The notes: generated by a model from the letters alone, not told the origin. Positions 1-10,040 are shown, counted from the stretch's first letter. The stretch: DNA of 64,000 nt from Mesorhizobium sp. (GCF_016793485.1 NZ_JAEULZ010000030.1:1-64000); one strand, 5' to 3'. Numbers and translations: made by a program.

Positions 1-241
<241 letters not shown>

Positions 242-263
242 GAACAAGAAAACCAGATCTGTC

Positions 264-283
264 GCGGGCGGGGTATCGCCCGC
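264..283 (+). other. hairpin in tuf-rpsJ spacer
   Basis: GCGGGCG (264-270) and CGCCCGC (277-283) form a perfect 7-bp stem with a 6-base loop between the tuf stop and the rpsJ start. No run of T follows, so this is not a simple terminator. It may be a processing or attenuation structure separating tuf from the S10 operon; that role is inference. Confidence 0.4.
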
Positions 284-309
284 GCCGCGCCAGAACAAGG
301 AACGACCAG

Positions 310-618
310 ATGAACGGGCAAAATATCCGCATCCGACTTAAAGCGTTCGATCATCGCGTGCTCGATGCATCGACTCGCGAGATCGTCTCGACGGCGAAGC
401 GCACCGGGGCCAATGTTCGTGGCCCCATCCCGCTGCCAACCCGCATCGAGAAGTTTACGGTCAACCGCTCACCGCACATCGACAAGAAGAGCCGCGAGCA
501 GTTCGAGATGCGTACCCACAAGCGCCTGCTCGATATAGTCGACCCGACCCCGCAGACCGTGGACGCGCTGATGAAGCTCGACCTCGCTGCCGGCGTGGAT
601 GTCGAGATCAAGCTCTAA
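310..618 (+). CDS. rpsJ: 30S ribosomal protein S10
   Basis: The 102-residue product begins [19 protein letters not shown] and contains the S10 signature around [20 protein letters not shown]. It is a small-subunit protein and, in other bacteria, also the NusE partner of NusB in antitermination. Length is normal. The ATG follows an AAGGAACGACC ribosome-binding region. It is the first gene of the S10 operon here, 68 bp after tuf and 95 bp before rplC. Confidence 0.98.
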   Translation: MNGQNIRIRLKAFDHRVLDASTREIVSTAKRTGANVRGPIPLPTRIEKFTVNRSPHIDKKSREQFEMRTHKRLLDIVDPTPQTVDALMKLDLAAGVDVEIKL

Positions 619-713
619 GGGCGAGAGTAAGGGGCGGTAGCCCCGACAGGGAAACCTGGAAAGGACATGAGCCTTAGGTTCGCCGACGGCTCCTCTGAAG
701 GAAGAACGAAAAA

Positions 714-1427
714 ATGCGTTCAGGTGTAATTGCACAGAAGGTCGGCATGACCCGCGTCTACAACGACGCCGGCGAGCATGTTCCGGTCACTGTTCTCCGC
801 GTGGAGAACCTGCAGGTCGTGGCGCAGCGCACGCAGGAGAAGAACGGCTACACGGCCGTCCAGCTCGGCGTCGGCCTCGCCAAGGTGAAGAACACGTCGA
901 AGGCCATGCGCGGTCACTTCGCGACAGCTTCCGTCGAGCCGAAGGCCAAGCTCGCCGAGTTCCGCGTGAGCCCCGAGAACCTCATCGACGTCGGCTCCGA
1001 GATTACGGCCGAGCACTTCGTCGTCGGCCAGAAGGTCGACGTGACCGGCACCACCACCGGCAAGGGCTTCCAGGGCGTTATCAAGCGGCACCACATGGGC
1101 GGTGGCCGCGCGACCCACGGTAACTCCGTGTCGCACCGTACGCATGGTTCGACAGGCCAGCGCCAGGACCCCGGCAAGGTGTTCAAGGGCAAGAAGATGG
1201 CCGGCCACATGGGCGCTACCCGCGTCACCACGCAGAACGTAGAGGTCGTCTCGACCGACGCCGACCGCGGCCTGATCCTGATCCGTGGCGCCGTTCCCGG
1301 CACCAAGGGAGCATGGATTTTTGTGCGCGACGCCGCCAAGGCCGAACTGCCGAAGGATGCGCCGAAGCCGGCCGCGATCCGTGCCAAGGCTGACGCCAAG
1401 GCCGAAACCGTCGCCGAGGGAGCATGA
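714..1427 (+). CDS. rplC: 50S ribosomal protein L3
   Basis: The 237-residue protein starts [18 protein letters not shown] and contains the conserved L3 core near [16 protein letters not shown] and [19 protein letters not shown]3 binds 23S rRNA near the peptidyl-transferase centre and is an early assembly protein. The C-terminus has an Ala/Lys-rich extension (about residues 210-237) of the kind seen in rhizobial L3. The leader of 95 bases contains GGGGC-GGTA-GCCCC, a short hairpin. The stop overlaps a possible upstream ATG of rplD. Confidence 0.98.
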   Translation: MRSGVIAQKVGMTRVYNDAGEHVPVTVLRVENLQVVAQRTQEKNGYTAVQLGVGLAKVKNTSKAMRGHFATASVEPKAKLAEFRVSPENLIDVGSEITAEHFVVGQKVDVTGTTTGKGFQGVIKRHHMGGGRATHGNSVSHRTHGSTGQRQDPGKVFKGKKMAGHMGATRVTTQNVEVVSTDADRGLILIRGAVPGTKGAWIFVRDAAKAELPKDAPKPAAIRAKADAKAETVAEGA

Positions 1428-1429
1428 CA

Positions 1430-2050
1430 ATGGATCTCAAGATCACAACCCTCGCCGGCAAGGACGCCGGCAAGCTTAAGCTGAACGAAGAGATCTTCGG
1501 TCTCGACCCGCGCGAGGACATCCTGCAGCGCGTCGTTCGCTGGCAGTTGGCCAAGAAGCAGCAGGGCACGCACAAGGCCAAGGGCCGTGCGGAAATCGCC
1601 CGCACCGGCGCCAAGATGTACAAGCAGAAGGGTACGGGCCGCGCCCGTCACCATTCGGCGCGCGCTCCGCAGTTCCGCGGCGGCGGCAAGGCTCACGGCC
1701 CGGTCGTGCGCAGCCACGAGCACGATCTTCCCAAGAAGGTCCGCGCGCTTGGCCTGAAGCATGCGCTGTCGGCGAAGGCGAAGTCAGAGAGCATCATCAT
1801 CGTTGATGATCTGGCTCTTGCCGAGGCCAAGACGAAGGCGCTGGTCGCGAGCTTCGAGAAGCTCGGGCTGTCCAATGCCCTGGTCATCGGCGGCGCCGAG
1901 CTCGACCAGAACTTCAAGCGGGCTGCGACCAACATCCCGAACATCGACGTGCTGCCGATCCAGGGCATCAACGTCTACGACATTCTGCGCCGCGGCACGC
2001 TGGTCCTTTCCAAGGCCGCCGTCGAGGCTCTCGAGGAGCGCTTTAAATGA
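1430..2050 (+). CDS. rplD: 50S ribosomal protein L4
   Basis: The 206-residue product carries the L4 core, including the long internal loop with [21 protein letters not shown]4 lines the exit tunnel and in E. coli represses the S10 operon. Two ATG codons are possible, at 1424 (overlapping the rplC stop) and at 1430. The GAGGG at 1416-1420 is only 3 bases from the first and 9 from the second, so 1430 ([11 protein letters not shown]) is preferred. The 3' end overlaps rplW as ATGA. Confidence 0.96.
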   Translation: MDLKITTLAGKDAGKLKLNEEIFGLDPREDILQRVVRWQLAKKQQGTHKAKGRAEIARTGAKMYKQKGTGRARHHSARAPQFRGGGKAHGPVVRSHEHDLPKKVRALGLKHALSAKAKSESIIIVDDLALAEAKTKALVASFEKLGLSNALVIGGAELDQNFKRAATNIPNIDVLPIQGINVYDILRRGTLVLSKAAVEALEERFK

Positions 2051-2340
2051 CTGACCTTCGCCACTACGACGTGATCGTCAGCCCGGCGATCACCGAAAAG
2101 TCGACCATGGCTTCCGAGCAGAACCAGGTCGTGTTCAACGTCGCCCGCAAGGCGACCAAGCCTGAGATCAAGGCTGCGATCGAGGCGCTGTTCAGCGTCA
2201 AGGTCACAGGCGTCAACACACTCGTCCGCAAGGGCAAGGTGAAGCGCTTCCGCGGTACGGTTGGCCGTCAGAGCGATGTCAAGAAGGCTGTGGTCACCCT
2301 GGCCGACGGTCATTCGATCGACGTCGCCACGGGCCTCTGA
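2047..2340 (+). CDS. rplW: 50S ribosomal protein L23
   Basis: The 97-residue protein has the L23 pattern [14 protein letters not shown] at the N-terminus and [19 protein letters not shown] further on. L23 sits at the tunnel exit and docks trigger factor and SRP. Its ATG overlaps the rplD stop (ATGA), which implies translational coupling. Length is normal for the family. Confidence 0.98.
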   Translation: MTDLRHYDVIVSPAITEKSTMASEQNQVVFNVARKATKPEIKAAIEALFSVKVTGVNTLVRKGKVKRFRGTVGRQSDVKKAVVTLADGHSIDVATGL

Positions 2341-2362
2341 ATAAAGGGGCGAGGATAAGAAG

Positions 2363-3196
2363 ATGGCATTGAAAACCTACAACCCCGTAACGCCGAGCAC
2401 GCGCCAGCTGGTGCTGGTCGACCGTTCGGCCCTCTACAAGGGCAAGCCGGTCAAGGGCTTGACGGAAGGCCTGACCAAGTCGGGCGGCCGCAATAACTAC
2501 GGCCGCATCACGGCTCGCTTCATCGGCGGCGGTCACAAGCGTTCGTACCGCATCATCGACTTCAAGCGCCGCAAGTTTGACGTGGCCGCGACGGTCGAGC
2601 GCATTGAGTATGACCCGAACCGCACCGCGTTCATCGCGCTGATCAAGTATGACGACGGCGAGCTGAACTACATCATCGCGCCGCAGCGTCTGGCTCCCGG
2701 CGACAAGATCATTGCCGGTGAATCGGTCGACGTGAAGCCTGGCAACGCGATGCCTTTGGCTGCCATGCCGGTCGGCACGATCATCCACAACGTCGAGATG
2801 AAGCCGGGCAAGGGCGGTCAGATCGCGCGTTCGGCAGGTTCCTACGCCCAGCTGGTCGGTCGCGACCAGGGTATGGCGATCCTGCGTCTCAACTCGGGCG
2901 AGCAGCGCATCGTCTCCGGCCAGTGCATCGCCACTGTCGGCGCGGTGTCGAACCCCGACCACGGCAACATCAATCTCGGCAAGGCCGGCCGCAAGGTTTG
3001 GATGGGCAAGCGCCCGCACAACCGCGGCGTTGTCATGAACCCGGTCGACCATCCGCACGGCGGTGGTGAAGGCCGCACCTCGGGTGGCCGTCATCCGGTC
3101 ACCCCGTGGGGCAAGCCGACCAAGGGCAAGAAGACGCGTTCGAACAAGTCGACTGACAAGTTCATCATCCGCTCGCGCCATCAGCGCAAGAAGTAA
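2363..3196 (+). CDS. rplB: 50S ribosomal protein L2
   Basis: The 277-residue protein contains the L2 signature regions [19 protein letters not shown] and [20 protein letters not shown]. The latter includes the histidine known from other bacteria to be important near the peptidyl-transferase centre. Length and ends are normal ([14 protein letters not shown] to RSRHQRKK). A GGGGCGAGGA region precedes the ATG. It lies 22 bp after rplW and 16 bp before rpsS. Confidence 0.98.
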   Translation: MALKTYNPVTPSTRQLVLVDRSALYKGKPVKGLTEGLTKSGGRNNYGRITARFIGGGHKRSYRIIDFKRRKFDVAATVERIEYDPNRTAFIALIKYDDGELNYIIAPQRLAPGDKIIAGESVDVKPGNAMPLAAMPVGTIIHNVEMKPGKGGQIARSAGSYAQLVGRDQGMAILRLNSGEQRIVSGQCIATVGAVSNPDHGNINLGKAGRKVWMGKRPHNRGVVMNPVDHPHGGGEGRTSGGRHPVTPWGKPTKGKKTRSNKSTDKFIIRSRHQRKK

Positions 3197-3212
3197 GAAG
3201 AGGTAGTCAGAA

Positions 3213-3491
3213 GTGACACGTTCAGTCTGGAAAGGCCCGTTCGTCGACGGCTATCTGCTCAAGAAGGCGGATAAGGTCCGTGAGGGCGGCCGCTCGGAAG
3301 TGATCAAGATGTGGAGCCGTCGCTCTACCATCCTGCCGCAGTTCGTCGGGCTCACCTTCGGCGTCTACAACGGTCAGAAGCATGTCCCGGTCTCGGTGAA
3401 CGAGGACATGGTCGGCCACAAGTTCGGTGAGTTCGCTCCGACCCGGACCTATTACGGTCACGGCGCGGATAAGAAGGCGAAGAGGAAATAA
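3213..3491 (+). CDS. rpsS: 30S ribosomal protein S19
   Basis: The 92-residue product begins [19 protein letters not shown] and has the S19 motif [20 protein letters not shown]. It binds the head of the 30S subunit with S13. The start codon is GTG at 3213, preceded by AAGAGGTAG; no in-frame ATG would preserve the conserved N-terminus. It is 16 bp downstream of rplB and 2 bp upstream of rplV. Confidence 0.97.
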   Translation: MTRSVWKGPFVDGYLLKKADKVREGGRSEVIKMWSRRSTILPQFVGLTFGVYNGQKHVPVSVNEDMVGHKFGEFAPTRTYYGHGADKKAKRK

Positions 3492-3493
3492 AG

Positions 3494-3883
3494 ATGGGCA
3501 AGGCCAAAGCTCCGCGCAGGCTTGCTGACAACGAGGCACGTGCCGTTCTGCGCACGATCCGTATCAGCCCGCAGAAGCTCAACCTCGTTGCGCAGTTGAT
3601 CCGCGGCAAGAAGGTCGCGGCTGCTCTCAACGATCTCGAGTTCTCGCGCAAGCGTATCTCTGGAACCGTGAAAAAGACGCTGGAATCGGCGATCGCCAAC
3701 GCGGAAAACAACCACGACCTCGATGTCGATGCGCTGATCGTGGCCGAGGCCTATGTCGGCAAGTCGATCGTCATGAAGCGTTTCCATGCCCGTGGGCGTG
3801 GCCGCGCCAGCCGCATCGAGAAGCCGTTTTCGCACCTCACGATCGTCGTTCGTGAGGTCGAGGCCAAAGAGGAGGCCGCATAA
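3494..3883 (+). CDS. rplV: 50S ribosomal protein L22
   Basis: The 129-residue protein contains the L22 core [19 protein letters not shown] and the beta-hairpin region [20 protein letters not shown] that lines the exit tunnel. That hairpin is where macrolide-resistance changes arise in other bacteria. The start follows rpsS by 2 bases and the stop shares one base with the rpsC start (TAATG), so translation is probably coupled. Confidence 0.98.
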   Translation: MGKAKAPRRLADNEARAVLRTIRISPQKLNLVAQLIRGKKVAAALNDLEFSRKRISGTVKKTLESAIANAENNHDLDVDALIVAEAYVGKSIVMKRFHARGRGRASRIEKPFSHLTIVVREVEAKEEAA

Positions 3884-4593
3884 TGGGTCAGAAAATCAAT
3901 CCGATCGGCTTCCGCCTCGGCATCAACCGCACCTGGGACTCCCGCTGGTACGCAAACACCGGCGAGTACTCCAAGCTCCTGCACGAGGACATCAAGATCC
4001 GCGAGTATCTTGAGAAGGAACTCAAGCAGGCCGCGATCTCCAAGGTCGTGATCGAGCGTCCGCACAAGAAGTGCCGCGTCACGATCCACGCCGCCCGTCC
4101 GGGCCTGATCATCGGCAAGAAGGGCGCCGACATCGAGAAGCTTCGCAAGAAGCTCACCGAGATGACGAAGTCCGAGACGCACCTCAACATCGTCGAGGTT
4201 CGCAAGCCCGAGATCGACGCCACGCTGATCGCGCAGTCGATCGCGCAGCAGCTCGAGCGCCGCATCGCGTTCCGCCGTGCCATGAAGCGCGCCGTTCAGT
4301 CGGCGATGCGTCTCGGCGCAGAGGGCATCCGCATCAACTGCTCGGGCCGTCTCGGCGGCGCCGAAATCGCCCGCATGGAATGGTATCGCGAAGGTCGCGT
4401 GCCGCTGCACACCCTGCGCGCCGATGTCGATTACGGCACGGCTGAAGCCCAGACCGCCTACGGCATCTGCGGCGTCAAGGTCTGGGTGTTCAAGGGCGAG
4501 ATCCTGGAACACGACCCGATGGCGTCTGAGCGTCGTGCGACCGAGGGCGACCAGCAGCCGTCCGCGCGCCGCCGCGAACGCGAAAACGCCTGA
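3883..4593 (+). CDS. rpsC: 30S ribosomal protein S3
   Basis: The 236-residue protein shows the S3 N-terminus [20 protein letters not shown] and the KH-domain motif [14 protein letters not shown], followed by the C-terminal domain with [21 protein letters not shown]3 forms part of the mRNA entry channel. The C-terminal tail (about residues 215-236) is charged and variable. Coupled to rplV by a one-base overlap. Confidence 0.98.
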   Translation: MGQKINPIGFRLGINRTWDSRWYANTGEYSKLLHEDIKIREYLEKELKQAAISKVVIERPHKKCRVTIHAARPGLIIGKKGADIEKLRKKLTEMTKSETHLNIVEVRKPEIDATLIAQSIAQQLERRIAFRRAMKRAVQSAMRLGAEGIRINCSGRLGGAEIARMEWYREGRVPLHTLRADVDYGTAEAQTAYGICGVKVWVFKGEILEHDPMASERRATEGDQQPSARRRERENA

Positions 4594-4621
4594 TCGGCGA
4601 AGGGAATTGGAGTAACGAAAG

Positions 4622-5035
4622 ATGCTGCAGCCAAAGCGCACGAAATTCCGCAAGCAGTTCAAGGGCCGTATCCACGGCGTCGCCAAGGGCGGCACCAATC
4701 TGGATTTCGGCGGCTTCGGACTGAAGGCGCTGGAGCCCAACCGCGTCACCGCGCGTGAGATTGAGGCGGCCCGCCGCGCGATCACCCGCGAGATGAAGCG
4801 CGCCGGCCGCGTCTGGATCCGCGTGTTCCCGGACGTTCCGGTGACCTCGAAGCCGACCGAAGTCCGCATGGGTAAGGGCAAGGGCGGCGTTGATTACTGG
4901 GCCTGCCGCGTCAAGCCCGGCCGCGTGATGTTCGAGATCGACGGCGTCTCGGAAGAGGTCGCCCGTGAGGCGCTGCGCCTCGGCGCTGCCAAGCTGTCGG
5001 TCAAGACGCGCTTCGTTCAGCGCATCGCAGAATAG
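4622..5035 (+). CDS. rplP: 50S ribosomal protein L16
   Basis: The 137-residue product starts [16 protein letters not shown] and contains [20 protein letters not shown], the L16 signature with the arginine that is hydroxylated in E. coli. L16 helps position A-site tRNA. A GGGAATTGGAG region precedes the ATG. Length is normal. Confidence 0.98.
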   Translation: MLQPKRTKFRKQFKGRIHGVAKGGTNLDFGGFGLKALEPNRVTAREIEAARRAITREMKRAGRVWIRVFPDVPVTSKPTEVRMGKGKGGVDYWACRVKPGRVMFEIDGVSEEVAREALRLGAAKLSVKTRFVQRIAE

Positions 5036-5049
5036 GAAGGGACGCCATT

Positions 5050-5250
5050 ATGAAGGCCTCCGAAGTCAGGACCAAGACCGCCGACCAGCTCAACGACGAG
5101 CTGGCAAGCCTCAAGAAGGAGCAGTTCAACCTGCGCTTCCAGAAGGCGACCGGCCAGCTCGAGAAGACCGCGCGCGTCAAGCAGGTCCGCAAGGACATCG
5201 CGCGCATCAAGACCATCGCCGCCGAAAAAGCCTCGGCCAAGAAGGCATAA
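5050..5250 (+). CDS. rpmC: 50S ribosomal protein L29
   Basis: The 66-residue, highly charged, helical protein ([19 protein letters not shown], then [19 protein letters not shown]) matches L29. It binds at the exit tunnel next to L23. A GGAAGGGACGCC ribosome-binding region precedes the ATG. It is followed 10 bp later by rpsQ, the usual order. Confidence 0.97.
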   Translation: MKASEVRTKTADQLNDELASLKKEQFNLRFQKATGQLEKTARVKQVRKDIARIKTIAAEKASAKKA

Positions 5251-5260
5251 GGAAAAGACC

Positions 5261-5500
5261 ATGCCAAAGCGCATTCTGCAGGGCACCGTCGTCAGCGACA
5301 AGAACGAGAAGACGGTTGTCGTCAAGGTCGAGCGTCGCTTCACCCACCCGGTGATGAAGAAGACCGTGCGTTCGACCAAGAAGTACAAGGCGCATGACGA
5401 GAACAACGCCTGCAAGGTGGGCGACACCGTGTTCATCCAGGAATCGAAGCCGATCTCCAAGGACAAGCGCTGGGTCGTCGTTACCGAAGCACAGGCCTGA
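5261..5500 (+). CDS. rpsQ: 30S ribosomal protein S17
   Basis: The 79-residue protein contains S17 features [19 protein letters not shown] and the conserved end [12 protein letters not shown]. It is a primary 16S rRNA-binding protein with an OB fold. Start ATG follows AAGGAAAAGACC. It is the last gene of the S10-operon block; a 67-bp spacer with a hairpin separates it from rplN. Confidence 0.97.
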   Translation: MPKRILQGTVVSDKNEKTVVVKVERRFTHPVMKKTVRSTKKYKAHDENNACKVGDTVFIQESKPISKDKRWVVVTEAQA

Positions 5501-5520
5501 AGAACAATAATTGGATTGAC

Positions 5521-5543
5521 GGGGAGGGCGCGAGCCGCTCCCC
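5521..5543 (+). other. GNRA-loop hairpin between rpsQ and rplN
   Basis: GGGGAG (5521-5526) pairs with CTCCCC (5538-5543), continued by GGC/GCC around a GCGA tetraloop with one bulged G. The spacer marks the boundary that separates S10 and spc operons in E. coli. No T-run follows. A regulatory or RNA-processing role is inference from position and shape. Confidence 0.45.
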
Positions 5544-5567
5544 GGTGAAAGAAGAAGGCGGCCAGTC

Positions 5568-5936
5568 ATGATTCAGATGCAAACAAACCTCGACGTCGCG
5601 GACAACTCCGGCGCCCGTCGTGTCATGTGCATCAAGGTGCTGGGCGGCTCGAAGCGGAAGTACGCCTCGGTCGGCGACATCATCGTCGTTTCGATCAAGG
5701 AAGCCATTCCGCGCGGCCGCGTGAAGAAGGGTGATGTGATGAAGGCGGTCGTGGTTCGCACGGCCAAGGACATCCGCCGCCCGGACGGCAGCGTGATCCG
5801 TTTCGACAAGAACGCGGCTGTTCTGGTCGACAACAAGAAAGAGCCAGTCGGCACCCGTATCTTCGGGCCGGTTCCGCGCGAACTCCGCGCCAAGAACCAC
5901 ATGAAGATCATCTCGCTGGCGCCTGAAGTTTTGTAA
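5568..5936 (+). CDS. rplN: 50S ribosomal protein L14
   Basis: The 122-residue protein begins [20 protein letters not shown] and contains the L14 block [20 protein letters not shown]. It forms part of the intersubunit surface. Length is exactly that of most bacterial L14. A GAAAGAAGAAGGCGG region precedes the ATG. It opens the spc-operon block. Confidence 0.98.
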   Translation: MIQMQTNLDVADNSGARRVMCIKVLGGSKRKYASVGDIIVVSIKEAIPRGRVKKGDVMKAVVVRTAKDIRRPDGSVIRFDKNAAVLVDNKKEPVGTRIFGPVPRELRAKNHMKIISLAPEVL

Positions 5937-5947
5937 GGACCGGAAAA

Positions 5948-6259
5948 ATGCAGAAGATCAGAAAAGGCGACAAGGTCGTCGTCCTGGCCGGCAAGGACAA
6001 GGGCCGCACCGGCGAGGTGCTCTCGGTCCTGCCGAAGGAAGACAAGGCCGTCGTGCGTGGCGTGAACCAGGTTCGTCGCCACCAGAAGCAGAGCCAGTCT
6101 CAAGAAGGCGGCATCATCACCAAGGAAGCGCCGATCCACCTGTCGAATCTCGCGATCGCCGACCCCAAGGACGGCAAGCCGACCCGCGTCGGTTTCCGCG
6201 TTGACGGCGACAAGAAGGTGCGTATCGCCAAGCGCTCGGGAGAAGTCATCAATGGCTAA
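5948..6259 (+). CDS. rplX: 50S ribosomal protein L24
   Basis: The 103-residue product contains the KOW motif [20 protein letters not shown] and the later [21 protein letters not shown]24 initiates 50S assembly. It starts 11 bp after rplN and its 3' end overlaps rplE by 8 bp, consistent with coupled translation. Confidence 0.98.
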   Translation: MQKIRKGDKVVVLAGKDKGRTGEVLSVLPKEDKAVVRGVNQVRRHQKQSQSQEGGIITKEAPIHLSNLAIADPKDGKPTRVGFRVDGDKKVRIAKRSGEVING

Positions 6260-6845
6260 GGCAGCAGCAAAAGCCTCGTCGCAGGCACAGGCGAAGGCCG
6301 CCAACCAGCCGCGCCTCAAGAAGGTCTATGAGGAGAAGATCCGTCAGGCCCTTCAGGAGCAGTTCAACTACGGCAACGAGATGGAAGTTCCGCGTCTCGA
6401 CAAGATCGTGCTGAACATGGGCGTTGGCGAGGCCACGGCCGATTCCAAGAAGCCTTCGGTCGCGGCCGAGGATCTCGCGATGATCGCCGGCCAGAAGCCG
6501 GTCATCACTCGCGCCCGCAAGTCGATCGCCGGCTTCAAGGTTCGCGAGAACATGCCGATTGGCACCAAGGTTACGCTCCGCAAGGAGCGCATGTACGAGT
6601 TCCTGGACCGTCTGGTCACGATCGCGCTGCCGCGCGTTCGCGACTTCCGCGGCCTGAACCCGAAGAGCTTCGACGGCCGTGGTAACTACGCCATGGGCAT
6701 CAAGGAGCACATCGTGTTCCCGGAGATCAACTACGACAAGGTCGATCAGATCTGGGGCATGGACATCATCGTTTGTACGACCGCCAAGACGGACGACGAA
6801 GCCAGGGCATTGCTCAAGGGCTTCAACTTCCCCTTCCGGCAGTAA
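6252..6845 (+). CDS. rplE: 50S ribosomal protein L5
   Basis: The 197-residue product has L5 motifs [17 protein letters not shown] and [21 protein letters not shown]5 binds 5S rRNA and contacts P-site tRNA. The frame stays open upstream, but the ATG at 6252 gives [20 protein letters not shown], the Ala/Lys-rich N-terminus expected in rhizobia, and overlaps rplX by 8 bp. In E. coli the start of this gene is the S8 autoregulation site; I did not verify that structure here. Confidence 0.96.
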   Translation: MAKAAAKASSQAQAKAANQPRLKKVYEEKIRQALQEQFNYGNEMEVPRLDKIVLNMGVGEATADSKKPSVAAEDLAMIAGQKPVITRARKSIAGFKVRENMPIGTKVTLRKERMYEFLDRLVTIALPRVRDFRGLNPKSFDGRGNYAMGIKEHIVFPEINYDKVDQIWGMDIIVCTTAKTDDEARALLKGFNFPFRQ

Positions 6846-6870
6846 CGGCAGCGAGCAAAGGAAAACCTGA

Positions 6871-7176
6871 ATGGCAAAGACCAGCTCAGTCGAGAAGAAC
6901 AATCGTCGTCGCAAGCTGACCGCTCGCGACGCCGCCAAGCGCAAGGCGCTGAAGGCGATCGTGATGGATCAGTCGAAGCCGCTTGAGGAGCGCTTCCGCG
7001 CCCAGCTCAAGCTGTCGGCGATGCCGCGCAATGGCGCGAAGATCCGCATCCGCAACCGTTGCGAAGTGACCGGCCGTCCGCGTGCGTATTACCGCAAGCT
7101 TGGCATGTCGCGCGTCGCGCTCCGTCAACTCGGCAACTCGGGCGTCATCCCGGGCCTCGTCAAGTCCAGCTGGTAA
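6871..7176 (+). CDS. rpsN: 30S ribosomal protein S14
   Basis: The 101-residue protein has the S14 signature [20 protein letters not shown] near the C-terminus. It is the long, zinc-free form: the paired CXXC motifs of the short form are absent. S14 binds the 30S head with S3 and S10. A GCAAAGGAAAACCTGA region precedes the ATG. Confidence 0.98.
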   Translation: MAKTSSVEKNNRRRKLTARDAAKRKALKAIVMDQSKPLEERFRAQLKLSAMPRNGAKIRIRNRCEVTGRPRAYYRKLGMSRVALRQLGNSGVIPGLVKSSW

Positions 7177-7189
7177 GGAGGACTGACAC

Positions 7190-7588
7190 ATGTCTTTGAG
7201 TGATCCTCTCGGCGATATGCTGACCCGTATCCGCAACGCTTATGGCCGCAAGAAGTCGACCGTTTCGACCCCTGCGTCCAAGCTGCGCGCCCGCGTGCTC
7301 GACGTGCTGAAGTCGGAAGGCTACATCCGCGACTACAGCCAGACCGATTTCGACAACGGCAAGTCCGAGCTCGAGATCGAGCTGAAGTATTTCGACGGCG
7401 CTCCGGTTATCCGCGAGATCGCCCGCGTGTCGAAGCCTGGGCGCCGCGTCTACGTGTCGGCCAAGTCGATCCCGTCGGTCGCCAATGGCCTCGGCATCGC
7501 CATCCTTTCGACTCCGAAGGGTGTCATGGCCGACCACGAAGCGCGCGAGCAGAACGTCGGCGGCGAAATCCTCTGCCAGATCTTCTGA
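7190..7588 (+). CDS. rpsH: 30S ribosomal protein S8
   Basis: The 132-residue protein starts [20 protein letters not shown] and ends with the S8 pattern [21 protein letters not shown]8 is a primary 16S rRNA binder and, in E. coli, the repressor of the spc operon. A very good Shine-Dalgarno, TAAGGAGGA, precedes the ATG by about 7 bases. Confidence 0.98.
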   Translation: MSLSDPLGDMLTRIRNAYGRKKSTVSTPASKLRARVLDVLKSEGYIRDYSQTDFDNGKSELEIELKYFDGAPVIREIARVSKPGRRVYVSAKSIPSVANGLGIAILSTPKGVMADHEAREQNVGGEILCQIF

Positions 7589-7622
7589 TCGGCTGAACGA
7601 AAAAGAAAACGAGGAGACGACA

Positions 7623-8156
7623 ATGTCTCGTATTGGCAAGAAACCCGTATCCGTCCCCGCCGGCGTGACCGCAACGGTCAACGGCCAGACGGTTACGGCG
7701 AAAGGCCCCAAGGGCGAGCTGAAGTTCGTCGTCAACGACGAAGTTCTGGTGAAGCTGGAAGACGGCCACATCTCCGTCGATCCGCGCGACCAGTCCAAGG
7801 CTTCGCGTTCCAAGTGGGGTATGTCCCGCACCCAGATCGTCAACATCCTGACGGGCGTTAAGGACGGCTTCGAGAAGAAGCTCGAGATCAACGGCGTCGG
7901 CTATCGTGCGGCGATGCAGGGCAAGAACCTGCAGCTTGCGCTTGGCTTCAGCCACGACGTGGTCTACGAGACCCCGCAGGGCATCACGATCGCGGTCGGC
8001 AAGCCCACCGAGATCACGGTGTCGGGTATCGACAAGCAGCAGGTCGGCCAGGTTGCTGCGGAGATCCGCAAGTATCGTGGACCCGAGCCCTACAAGGGCA
8101 AGGGCGTGAAGTATGCCAACGAGCGCATCGTGCGCAAGGAAGGCAAGAAGAAGTAA
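7623..8156 (+). CDS. rplF: 50S ribosomal protein L6
   Basis: The 177-residue protein begins [20 protein letters not shown] and contains the second-repeat signature ending in [17 protein letters not shown]6 lies near the factor-binding site. The frame is open upstream, but the ATG at 7623 follows GAGGAGACGACA and gives the conserved start. A 122-bp structured spacer follows before rplR. Confidence 0.97.
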   Translation: MSRIGKKPVSVPAGVTATVNGQTVTAKGPKGELKFVVNDEVLVKLEDGHISVDPRDQSKASRSKWGMSRTQIVNILTGVKDGFEKKLEINGVGYRAAMQGKNLQLALGFSHDVVYETPQGITIAVGKPTEITVSGIDKQQVGQVAAEIRKYRGPEPYKGKGVKYANERIVRKEGKKK

Positions 8157-8164
8157 TTTGGCGT

Positions 8165-8250
8165 ATGGCGGTTGCCGCCATTCACCGAAATCAACGCCAC
8201 GGGGGCTCAGCCGCGGGAGGTTTCGAAACCTTCCGCACAAGGCGGCCCCC
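8165..8250 (+). other. nested hairpins in rplF-rplR spacer
   Basis: Two structures are visible. ATGGCGG-TTG-CCGCCAT (8165-8181) is a perfect 7-bp stem. A 24-base palindrome at 8213-8236, centred on TTTCGAAA and perfect apart from one G-U pair, lies inside outer arms GGGGGC (8201-8206) and GCCCCC (8245-8250). No T-run follows. The sequence directly shows RNA-structure potential; a regulatory function is inference. Confidence 0.5.
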
Positions 8251-8278
8251 GGTTAAATGAAGGCAAGGACAACAGACA

Positions 8279-8638
8279 ATGGCTTCCAAGGAAACCACCC
8301 AGCGCCGTGCGCAGCGCATTCGCCGTCAGATCAAGGCCGTGGCCAATGGCCGCCTGCGTCTCTCGGTCTACCGTTCCTCCAAGAACATCCACGCGCAGAT
8401 CATCGATGACGCCAAGGGCCACACGGTCGCCTCCGCTTCGAGCCTTGAGAAGGACCTGAAGGGTTCGCTCAAGACCGGCGCCGACACCGCCGCCGCAGCT
8501 GCAGTTGGCAAGCTCGTTGCAGAGCGCGCCGCCAAGGCTGGCGTGACGGAAGTCGTTTTCGATCGCGGCCCGTACATCTATCACGGCCGCGTCAAGGCGC
8601 TTGCCGACGCCGCCCGCGAGGCCGGACTCAGCTTCTGA
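8279..8638 (+). CDS. rplR: 50S ribosomal protein L18
   Basis: The 119-residue product contains the L18 core [20 protein letters not shown] and the terminal [21 protein letters not shown]18 anchors 5S rRNA together with L5. The ATG follows AAGGCAAGGACAACAGACA. Length is normal. Confidence 0.97.
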   Translation: MASKETTQRRAQRIRRQIKAVANGRLRLSVYRSSKNIHAQIIDDAKGHTVASASSLEKDLKGSLKTGADTAAAAAVGKLVAERAAKAGVTEVVFDRGPYIYHGRVKALADAAREAGLSF

Positions 8639-8646
8639 TTTTCGCC

Positions 8647-8669
8647 GCCGGCCTTCATGAAGGGCCGGC
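8647..8669 (+). other. hairpin between rplR and rpsE
   Basis: GCCGGCC (8647-8653) and GGCCGGC (8663-8669) form a 7-bp GC-only stem followed by AATTT. It resembles a weak terminator or attenuator inside the spc block. The short T-run makes full termination unlikely. Confidence 0.4.
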
Positions 8670-8709
8670 AATTTCAACCCGTGCTTCCGGAAAAGAACAA
8701 GGACAGGAT

Positions 8710-9279
8710 ATGGCACAGGAACGTAGAGAAGGCGGTCGCGAACGCGGCCGGGACCGCGAGGAGCGCGACAGCGAGTTCGTCGACAAGCTGGTCCACATCA
8801 ATCGCGTCGCCAAGGTCGTCAAGGGTGGTCGCCGTTTCGGCTTCGCCGCTCTCGTCGTCGTCGGCGACCAGAAGGGCCGCGTCGGCTTCGGTCATGGCAA
8901 GGCGCGCGAAGTGCCGGAAGCCATCCGCAAGGCGACCGAGGCTGCCAAGCGCGATCTCATTTTCGTGCCGCTGCGTTCAGGCCGCACCCTCCATCACGAC
9001 GTCGAAGGCCGTCACGGAGCCGGCAAGGTTCTGCTGCGCGCCGCCAAGCCCGGTACCGGCATCATCGCCGGTGGCCCGATGCGCGCCGTCTTCGAGACGC
9101 TCGGCATGCATGACGTGGTCGCCAAGTCTATGGGTTCCTCGAACCCGTACAACATGGTCCGCGCGACGTTCGACGCCCTCAAGAGCCAGTTGCATCCGAA
9201 GGATGTGGCTGCGCAGCGCGGCATCAAGTATTCGACCCTCCAGGCTCGCCGCGGCAGCGCGGTTGCGGCTGAAGAGTAG
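8710..9279 (+). CDS. rpsE: 30S ribosomal protein S5
   Basis: The 189-residue protein has the S5 domain signature [20 protein letters not shown] and the KH-like second half with [20 protein letters not shown]5 shapes the decoding site with S4 and S12. The N-terminus ([20 protein letters not shown]) is charged and variable, as in related bacteria. An AAGGACAGGAT region precedes the ATG. Confidence 0.98.
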   Translation: MAQERREGGRERGRDREERDSEFVDKLVHINRVAKVVKGGRRFGFAALVVVGDQKGRVGFGHGKAREVPEAIRKATEAAKRDLIFVPLRSGRTLHHDVEGRHGAGKVLLRAAKPGTGIIAGGPMRAVFETLGMHDVVAKSMGSSNPYNMVRATFDALKSQLHPKDVAAQRGIKYSTLQARRGSAVAAEE

Positions 9280-9302
9280 GCCGGAGCCAGAGGACAAGCA
9301 CC

Positions 9303-9497
9303 ATGGCTAAGAACACGAAAACCGTTACCATCGAGCAGATTGGTTCGCCGATCCGCCGGCCGAAGGAGCAGCGCGCGACGCTGGTCGGTCTCGGCCTCAA
9401 CAAGATGCACCGCCGCCGCACGCTGGAGGATACCCCTTCGGTTCGCGGCATGATCGCAGCCGTTTCCCATCTCGTTCGCGTCGTCGAAGAGAAATAG
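9303..9497 (+). CDS. rpmD: 50S ribosomal protein L30
   Basis: The 64-residue protein contains the L30 motif [20 protein letters not shown] followed by [16 protein letters not shown]. It is a small 23S-binding protein. Spacing of 23 bp to rpsE and 23 bp to rplO is typical of this block. Confidence 0.97.
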   Translation: MAKNTKTVTIEQIGSPIRRPKEQRATLVGLGLNKMHRRRTLEDTPSVRGMIAAVSHLVRVVEEK

Positions 9498-9520
9498 GGC
9501 AGGGTGCGAGGAGAAAGACG

Positions 9521-9997
9521 ATGAAACTCAACGAACTGCGTGACAACGAGGGCGCGACACATTCGCGCAAGCGCCTCGGGCGCGGCATCGGTTCCGGCTC
9601 GGGCAAGACGGCCGGTCGCGGTGTGAAGGGCCAGAAGGCACGCTCTGGCGTCGCCATCAACGGTTTCGAGGGCGGCCAGATGCCGCTCTATCGCCGCCTG
9701 CCGAAGCGTGGCTTCAAGAACCCGACCGCCAAGGACTTCGTCACGGTTTCGGTTGGCCGCGTCCAGACGGCCGTCGATGCCAAGAAGCTTGATGCGAAAG
9801 AGGCTGTGACTGCCGAGGCGCTCATCAAGGCCGGCGTCATCCGCCGCGCCAAGGACGGTGTCCGCCTGCTCGCCGACGGCGAGATCAAGGCAAAGCTCTC
9901 CTTCGACATCGCTGGCGCCTCCAAGGCAGCCATCGAAAAGGTTGAGAAGGCCGGGGGATCGGTCAAGCTTCCCGCCAAGGCGGAAGCTGCCGAGTAA
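9521..9997 (+). CDS. rplO: 50S ribosomal protein L15
   Basis: The 158-residue product begins [20 protein letters not shown] and has the Gly-rich [20 protein letters not shown] expected of L15. It is a late assembly protein of the large subunit. A GAGGAGAAAGACG region precedes the ATG. A strong hairpin follows the stop before secY. Confidence 0.98.
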   Translation: MKLNELRDNEGATHSRKRLGRGIGSGSGKTAGRGVKGQKARSGVAINGFEGGQMPLYRRLPKRGFKNPTAKDFVTVSVGRVQTAVDAKKLDAKEAVTAEALIKAGVIRRAKDGVRLLADGEIKAKLSFDIAGASKAAIEKVEKAGGSVKLPAKAEAAE

Positions 9998-10010
9998 CGG
10001 GTCCTTCTGA

Positions 10011-10040
10011 CAAGCGGCGGCATGGGGATGCCGCCGCTTG
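10011..10040 (+). other. 13-bp perfect hairpin between rplO and secY
   Basis: The arm at 10011-10023 is the exact reverse complement of 10028-10040, with a GGGG loop. It lies 14 bases after the rplO stop and about 100 bases before secY. No T-run follows, so it may stabilise the upstream mRNA end or lower secY expression rather than terminate. The structure is seen; the function is inferred. Confidence 0.55.
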
